From positions 148,429 through 212,428 of the forward strand of contig NZ_SJOP01000008.1 of NCBI RefSeq assembly GCF_004331415.1: a DNA stretch of 64,000 nt, written 5' to 3'. This stretch comes from Kosakonia quasisacchari. Its GTDB lineage: Bacteria > Pseudomonadota > Gammaproteobacteria > Enterobacterales > Enterobacteriaceae. The notes under the pieces were generated by a model. The model was not told the origin of the DNA. It saw only the letters and a program-made list of their open reading frames with translations, and did no database searches. Positions 59,852 to 64,000 of this stretch are shown in pieces. The translations under genes and the position numbers were made by a program. The first letter of the stretch is position 1. Every line of letters starts with the position of its first letter.

Positions 59852-59877
59852 AGTCGCTCTCATTATTTATTTTGTTC

Positions 59878-59905
59878 AAAAAAAAGCCCGCTGGGTGAGC
59901 GGGCC
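59878..59905 (-). terminator. trp attenuator (leader terminator)
   Basis: On the minus strand the hairpin GCCCGCTCACCCAGCGGGC (stem GCCCGC/GCGGGC) is followed by a run of T's, 27-54 bp before trpE. It is the 3:4 structure of the leader. The region between the leader peptide and this hairpin can form the alternative pairings of attenuation. Confidence 0.93.
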
Positions 59906-59948
59906 TGGTATCGGTATGCTGAATGCGCACGTGATCTCACAGCCCTTA

Positions 59949-59993
59949 TCAGGGAGTGCGCCACCAGCGAGTAACAGAGAAATGTGCATTCAT
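59949..59993 (-). CDS. trpL: trp operon leader peptide TrpL
   Basis: A 14-codon frame, MNAHFSVTRWWRTP, then TGA. The tandem tryptophan codons (UGG UGG at codons 10-11) sit in the place where ribosome stalling decides between antitermination and the attenuator. E. coli's peptide has the same length and the W-W-R-T core but a different N-terminal half. The hairpin-forming sequence follows directly. Confidence 0.95.
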   Translation of the reverse strand: MNAHFSVTRWWRTP

Positions 59994-60019
59994 TTTTGCG
60001 ATACCTTGTTGTGTGAACT

Positions 60020-60056
60020 TGCGTACTAGTTAACTGGTTCAGGAAAAGAAAGTCAA
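60020..60056 (-). promoter_or_regulatory. trp promoter and TrpR operator
   Basis: On the minus strand: -35 TTGACT (60056-60051), 17-bp spacer, -10 TTAACT (60033-60028). The TrpR palindrome, GAACCAGTTAACTAGTACGC, overlaps the -10 element; the E. coli operator differs at one or two bases in its left arm. The start lies near 60021. The promoter is divergent from rnm. Confidence 0.9.
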
Positions 60057-60132
60057 CCTCGAATTCAGAAAATATTGTCAGGACTGTATGATAGGCGACA
60101 AACCGACGTCCTGATGAATTAGCGGAGCCGCT

Positions 60133-61014
60133 TTGAGCGACACGAATTACGCCATTATTTACGATCTTCACAGCCATACCCTGGCTTCTGACGGTCTGCT
60201 CTCCCCCGAACAACTGGTGCATCGCGCGGTAGAGATGCGCGTCGGTACGCTGGCGATAACCGACCACGATACTACCGATGCCATTCCTGCTGCCCGTGCG
60301 GAAATTGTGCGGGCAGGACTTGATTTGCAGCTTATCAGCGGTGTGGAGATTTCCACCGTCTGGGAAAACCACGAAATACATATTGTTGGTCTGAATATTG
60401 ATATTGACCACCCGGCGCTGCGCACATTTTTGCAGGCGCAATCTGAACGTCGGGTTCAGCGGGCGAAGTTAATTGCTGAACGTTTAGAAAAAGCGCACAT
60501 TGCCGGTGCGTGGGAAGGCGCCCAACGGCTGGCACAGGGGGCGAACGTAACGCGCGGACACTTTGCTCGTTTCCTGGTGGAACAGGGCAAAGCGAGCAAT
60601 ATTGCCGATGTTTTTAAAAAGTATCTTGCCCGGGGGAAAACGGGATACGTTCCTCCCCAGTGGTGTACAATAGAACAAGCTATTGATGTGATTCATCATT
60701 CTGGTGGAACGGCGGTAATGGCCCATCCTGGCCGCTATAACCTTTCTGCTAAATGGCTGAAAAGACTGCTGGCGTATTTTGCACAGTGCGGCGGTGAGGC
60801 GATGGAAGTCGCCCAATGTCAGCAGGCTCCCAACGAGCGAACGCAGCTCGCGGCGTATGCCCGTCAGTTCGGTTTACTGGCATCGCAAGGTTCTGATTTC
60901 CATCAGCCTTGCCCATGGATTGAACTGGGGCGCAAACTCTGGCTTCCGGCCGGTGTTGATGGCGTATGGCTGAAATGGGAGCAGCCGCAACAGAACAGAG
61001 AGAGGGAAGTATGA
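60133..61014 (+). CDS. rnm: RNase AM (PHP-domain 5'-3' exonuclease)
   Basis: Rnm (formerly YciV/TrpH) trims the 5' ends of rRNA precursors (16S, 23S, 5S) and other short RNAs. The 293-residue PHP-domain protein has metal ligands in DLHSHT near 11-16, DHDTTD near 45-50, HEIHIVGLNID and the final SDFHQP near 256-261. It starts with TTG (60133, reading SDTNYAIIYD next), the start used in the family. Its stop overlaps the yciO ATG (ATGA), so the two are translationally coupled. Confidence 0.93.
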   Translation: MSDTNYAIIYDLHSHTLASDGLLSPEQLVHRAVEMRVGTLAITDHDTTDAIPAARAEIVRAGLDLQLISGVEISTVWENHEIHIVGLNIDIDHPALRTFLQAQSERRVQRAKLIAERLEKAHIAGAWEGAQRLAQGANVTRGHFARFLVEQGKASNIADVFKKYLARGKTGYVPPQWCTIEQAIDVIHHSGGTAVMAHPGRYNLSAKWLKRLLAYFAQCGGEAMEVAQCQQAPNERTQLAAYARQFGLLASQGSDFHQPCPWIELGRKLWLPAGVDGVWLKWEQPQQNREREV

Positions 61015-61631
61015 GTCAATTTTTCTATATTCATCCGGAAAACCCCCAGCCGCGGTTGATTAACCAGGCGGTAGAAATTGTGCGTAAAGGCGGAGTCATC
61101 GTGTATCCCACCGATTCCGGTTATGCGTTGGGCTGCAAAATCGAAGACAAAGGGGCGATGGAGCGTATTTGCCGTATTCGTCATTTGCCGGATGGTCACA
61201 ACTTCACGTTGATGTGCCGCGACCTATCTGAACTGTCGACCTATGCATTTGTCGATAACGTGGCCTTTCGTCTGATTAAAAATAATACGCCCGGCAACTA
61301 CACGTTTATCCTGAAAGGTACAAAAGAGGTGCCGCGTCGTTTATTGCAGGAAAAACGCAAAACGATTGGTCTGCGCGTACCGTCAAACCCGATTGCGCTG
61401 GCACTGCTGGAAACGCTCAACGAACCGATGCTTTCCACCTCGTTAATGCTGCCGGGCAGTGATTTTACCGAATCCGATCCTGATGAAATCAAAGAGCGGC
61501 TGGAGAAACTGGTGGACTTAATTATTCACGGTGGCTACCTCGGCCAACAACCGACGACGGTAGTAGATTTAACTGAATCCACACCAGAGGTTATTCGCGA
61601 AGGGGTTGGCGACGTTAAGCCTTTCTTATAG
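61011..61631 (+). CDS. yciO: YrdC/Sua5-domain protein YciO
   Basis: A 206-residue paralogue of the threonylcarbamoyl-AMP synthase TsaC. It keeps the ATP/threonine fold (VIVYPTDSGYALGCKIEDK; NFTLMCRDLSELSTYA; GLRVPSNPIALALLETL) but its role in tRNA t6A synthesis is doubtful, since TsaC does the reaction in E. coli. The start at 61011 (ATGAGTCAA) is preceded by GAGGGAAG. It is the last gene of the conserved backbone here; the E. coli neighbours on the right (yciQ, rluB) are not present in the window. Confidence 0.94.
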   Translation: MSQFFYIHPENPQPRLINQAVEIVRKGGVIVYPTDSGYALGCKIEDKGAMERICRIRHLPDGHNFTLMCRDLSELSTYAFVDNVAFRLIKNNTPGNYTFILKGTKEVPRRLLQEKRKTIGLRVPSNPIALALLETLNEPMLSTSLMLPGSDFTESDPDEIKERLEKLVDLIIHGGYLGQQPTTVVDLTESTPEVIREGVGDVKPFL

Positions 61632-61895
61632 TGGCGCAAGCCGCTATACTACGCGGCCATTTCAGCAGCGGCTTCGCCGACCTGATGACCCTATTCGACG
61701 CCTGTGAAGGCGTACAAGTATTTAATTTTTTCTTTTAAAATCAAAGAGTTAATTATTTGTTTGAGTCGGTGTTGTACTTCTTGTATGACACCGATTATCC
61801 CCATCTTGTTTGCCTCAATGTGTTACATCCATATCTGTCCATGAACCTTTCCTTTGTACTATATTGATCGTTAAGTACAGGAAGGGTCGATTAGC
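61632..61895. other. Junction between chromosomal backbone and AT-rich accessory sequence
   Basis: The first ~80 bp after yciO look like host sequence. A small stem ACGCCT-gtga-AGGCGT stands at 61698-61713. From about 61715 the sequence changes to AT-rich (TTTAATTTTTTCTTTTAAAA and on). No integrase, tRNA gene or repeat copy is visible, so an attachment site can only be suspected here. Confidence 0.5.
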
Positions 61896-62228
61896 ATGCA
61901 ATACCACTTAACCAGAGATAAATTTGCTATGGATAAAAATTTACATATTGAATATCAATACACAAGAAATGGACTTAATAAAACTGGAGAGTTCTCGACT
62001 GACGGTGTTACCGACATAACGAACGATATTATTAGTCACGTTTGCCGTGTAGAAGATATTGCTGCTCCAACACCGATCGCTAGAACTCGCAGGGTCTCAG
62101 AACATGGTGAACAAGCGAAAGCCCTAATTGAACAACATGTTGGTGAAGTAATCACATATAGCATCAATGGGGAGAAACATAGTAACCCGTTGGATTTGAA
62201 TGCTTATATAAAATCATTTTTTGGATAA
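61896..62228 (+). CDS. Hypothetical protein at the edge of the accessory element
   Basis: A 110-residue protein (MQYHLTRDKFAMDKNLHIEY ...) that I do not recognise. It is polar, with no signal peptide or membrane helix. The base composition is clearly AT-richer than that of the backbone genes, which fits transfer. AGGAAGG lies about ten bases before the ATG. An internal ATG (codon 12) is a possible shorter start. It faces the minus-strand phage genes across a shared terminator hairpin. Confidence 0.65.
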   Translation: MQYHLTRDKFAMDKNLHIEYQYTRNGLNKTGEFSTDGVTDITNDIISHVCRVEDIAAPTPIARTRRVSEHGEQAKALIEQHVGEVITYSINGEKHSNPLDLNAYIKSFFG

Positions 62229-62235
62229 ACAAAAA

Positions 62236-62257
62236 GGCTGACCCGTTAAGGTCAGCC
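62236..62257. terminator. Terminator between the orphan gene and the phage genes
   Basis: Stem GGCTGACC-cgttaa-GGTCAGCC. On the minus strand it is followed by TTTTTGTTT, so it ends the capsid transcript. On the plus strand it is followed only by TCTTG, a weaker tract. Confidence 0.85.
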
Positions 62258-62275
62258 TCTTGAAAATTCAGCTAG

Positions 62276-62467
62276 TTAGCGCAGTTTACGCTTTTTCGCC
62301 AGCAATACACTCAGTGCATACTCAAAGCCGTGTAAGGCTTCCCGTCTGCAAAATTCTACGTTGTTTAACCCCAATTCACGGCACAGTGCTTTGCGGTTGA
62401 TTATTTCCGCAGTACCGGACACGTAGACAGGACCAGAGGCACCGGGGATATTGATTGAAACTTTCAT
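62276..62467 (-). CDS. Small hypothetical phage protein
   Basis: A 63-residue protein (MKVSINIPGASGPVYVSGTA ...) of unknown family. It starts at ATG 62467, with GAAGGA upstream; an upstream start (MTDFSEGKH) would add nine residues but lies before the ribosome site. The C-terminus is basic (LLAKKRKLR). It lies 91 bp downstream of the capsid gene and is the last gene of that transcript. Confidence 0.65.
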   Translation of the reverse strand: MKVSINIPGASGPVYVSGTAEIINRKALCRELGLNNVEFCRREALHGFEYALSVLLAKKRKLR

Positions 62468-62558
62468 GTGTTTTCCTTCGCTAAAGTCAGTCACTAAAAA
62501 TTCAAATGAATACCACTAGGGGGAATAAACCCCCAGCCGGAGCCGGGGGCATTCTCAA

Positions 62559-63587
62559 TTAGGCCAAGCTAATAGTGGTCAGCCACTGAGGACGAAGTAG
62601 AAGAGGCAACAGGGAAAACTCAGATTGCAATTTGATGATTCCGTCACCATCGACACTAGTCCAACTATATCGATCTTGGACCCCACCCTTAACCGCCAGG
62701 CTTTGATTTCTGCTACATGGCCCAGAAATTCGGCGTAAATAGCTCACCTCGGGATCGGTCATACGTGGGACAACCAAACCGCTGTTCGCATCCACTTTGT
62801 AAGTCGGATCGCCTGCCAAGTCTACGAAGGTCACAGGACCCAAAGACATGGTATTGAATCCTGACAAGGCATTAGGGATAACCGCGCCGGAGATCTGCGC
62901 CTGCTGGACACTATGCAGGATAAACGCTTGGATCTCTTTGTTGGTGGCGATCGCGTCATACAGGCCAGAATCGCACAGAACCCAAAGACGATCGCTGTAG
63001 TTGCGAGCCGCGCCTAAAGCCTGTGAAACTTGGCGACGCAGTTTAGCCAACTGTTGGTAAATGGAAGCATCCGCTGAAGCGTCTAGGATGAAGGAAGCCG
63101 GGGAGGCGCCGAACACTTGATCGAAGGAAATATCACCATCATCGGTGTGAGGTGAGCTTACTTTACGCTCGAAGAGAGCCTCTGCTAGAGAAGTTTCCAC
63201 AGTGCGGCGGTAATCTTTTTCGAACTGTACAGCACGCTTGCTAATAACTTCAGTGATCGCCATATTCTGATTAGTAGTAGGACTGATCAATCCTTGCCAA
63301 TCATGTGGGCGAACGAAAGCGGTTTCATGTACAACCGGAATCTCAGCATCACGGAAAACAGCGGTTGCCGCCTTTTGGTGATTGGTGTCGGTGCCGTATC
63401 GGCTCACAGTTTCAAGTTTCGCGTCCTCTGCGTCGGTGATGTCACTCACGCGGGCATTAGGAACGCTGGAGGTGCCTTTCACAAACAGATTAAGATCCTG
63501 TAGCAGATAGGAGCCTTGTTTAGAATCCTTGATAGTTGCTACAAGGTCCAAGCCCTCATAGGTATTTTTAATATCTTTAACGCTCAT
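62559..63587 (-). CDS. Phage major capsid protein, lambda gpE-like
   Basis: A 342-residue protein that resembles the lambda gpE (Phage_cap_E) family. The C-terminal end IKLQSEFSLLPLLLRPQWLTTISLA is like the gpE end (MIQSAPLMLLADPDEFVSVQLA) and the segment with PHDWQGLISPTTNQNMAITEVISK near 94-117 aligns with the gpE N-arm following region. The overall similarity to lambda gpE is distant, so the assignment is by pattern, length and position. GGAGG stands before the ATG in the end of the neighbouring gene. It is followed by a terminator after one small gene, with no tail genes in between. Confidence 0.72.
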   Translation of the reverse strand: MSVKDIKNTYEGLDLVATIKDSKQGSYLLQDLNLFVKGTSSVPNARVSDITDAEDAKLETVSRYGTDTNHQKAATAVFRDAEIPVVHETAFVRPHDWQGLISPTTNQNMAITEVISKRAVQFEKDYRRTVETSLAEALFERKVSSPHTDDGDISFDQVFGASPASFILDASADASIYQQLAKLRRQVSQALGAARNYSDRLWVLCDSGLYDAIATNKEIQAFILHSVQQAQISGAVIPNALSGFNTMSLGPVTFVDLAGDPTYKVDANSGLVVPRMTDPEVSYLRRISGPCSRNQSLAVKGGVQDRYSWTSVDGDGIIKLQSEFSLLPLLLRPQWLTTISLA

Positions 63588-63589
63588 GA

Positions 63590-63949
63590 TTAAGCCTCCA
63601 TGCTGTTGTTATTGCCAGTACGAATAGAACCGCCAGCGGCCAAACGTTTAATCGCTTCCTTCAGGGAGGCTGTATCTTTAGCGCGTAGGTTGAACGTGTT
63701 CACATACGCCAATCTATCAACCACTACGATTGTTTTGTTTTCACCTGCTGAAACATCCACCAGGCAGATCAGCGGGGAACCCTCCACAGCTTGATCGAAC
63801 AATTCAAAGGTTGAACCATTAAAGACATCCCCACAGTGCAGATCAGCCGGGATAGTGACACCCTTGATCTCTGTGCGGGAGAATAGGTCGGAGGCGCTGT
63901 TAACCAGCACGTCCGACATGCGTTTAGGAAACGCTACGGAAGTTTTCAT
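63590..63949 (-). CDS. Probable capsid decoration/stabilising protein
   Basis: A 119-residue protein (MKTSVAFPKRMSDVLVNSAS ...) immediately before the capsid gene (2 bp apart), the position of lambda gpD. Strand-rich middle (FELFDQAVEGSPLICLVDVSAGENKTIVVVDRLAYV) suggests a beta fold. The similarity to gpD itself is weak, so the function rests mostly on gene order. AAGGAAAACAATT precedes the ATG. Confidence 0.5.
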   Translation of the reverse strand: MKTSVAFPKRMSDVLVNSASDLFSRTEIKGVTIPADLHCGDVFNGSTFELFDQAVEGSPLICLVDVSAGENKTIVVVDRLAYVNTFNLRAKDTASLKEAIKRLAAGGSIRTGNNNSMEA

Positions 63950-63970
63950 AATTGTTTTCCTTGAGAGGGT

Positions 63971-64000
63971 TTAAGACGTGGTGAGAGCCACAGGGTGATC
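63971..64000 (-). CDS. C-terminal end of an upstream phage gene (runs off the window)
   Basis: The last nine codons of a minus-strand frame, DHPVALTTS, then TAA, 21 bp before the decoration-like gene. Too short to identify; the reading frame could also be fortuitous. Confidence 0.3.
   Translation of the reverse strand, partial: DHPVALTTS

Overview
This window is a stretch of enterobacterial chromosome. Gene order and protein sequences follow the Escherichia coli K-12 map from lolB-hemA through nar, galU-hns-adhE, opp and tonB to trp and yciO. Several differences from K-12 point to a relative in the Enterobacter/Kosakonia/Klebsiella-like part of Enterobacteriaceae: a chemoreceptor between chaC and ychN, a LysE plus SMR exporter pair where K-12 has kch, a YkgJ-type protein where K-12 has yciEFG, a ClC channel before trpA, no ldr/rdl toxin repeats next to chaA, and a different trp leader peptide. 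The species cannot be fixed from the sequence alone.

Layout. 1-5762: the 5' end of lolB, then the co-oriented hemA-prfA-prmC-sirB2-sirB1-kdsA cluster (tetrapyrrole synthesis, translation termination, KDO synthesis), closed by a strong terminator. 5774-13105: chaA, chaB, chaC, a DUF1883-like gene, a dCache chemoreceptor, ychN, a secreted PEBP-like protein and an inverse autotransporter (ychP). 13110-24342: the nitrate respiration locus, with the NarX/NarL two-component system, the NarK transporter and the NarGHJI reductase. The FNR, NarL and IHF sites upstream of narG are readable at the expected spacing. 24341-25781: an EamA exporter and a divergent Lrp/AsnC regulator. 25826-26742: a tRNA-Tyr operon with a stable-RNA promoter, one degenerate and two intact tRNA genes, and repeats that carry copies of the tRNA 3' end.

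26824-37126: purU, ychJ, rssA-rssB (RpoS turnover), galU, hns, tdk, adhE and ychE. 37127-43639: a long leader and the oppABCDF oligopeptide permease operon with a GcvB-type target at the oppA start. 43657-53182: yciU, cls, yciY, LysE and SMR exporters, yciI, tonB, yciA, yciB, yciC, a YkgJ-like protein, ompW and a ClC channel. 53317-60056: the complete trpEDCBA operon on the minus strand with TrpR operator, 14-codon leader peptide and attenuator. 60133-61631: rnm (yciV) and yciO.

From about 61715 the sequence turns AT-rich and leaves the conserved order. An orphan 110-codon gene faces a minus-strand group with a lambda gpE-like major capsid protein, a decoration-protein-like neighbour and a 63-codon gene. 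This is the edge of a prophage or capsid-encoding satellite that continues past the window. It is the most accessory part of the window. No insertion sequence, CRISPR array, restriction system or recognisable defence system was seen.
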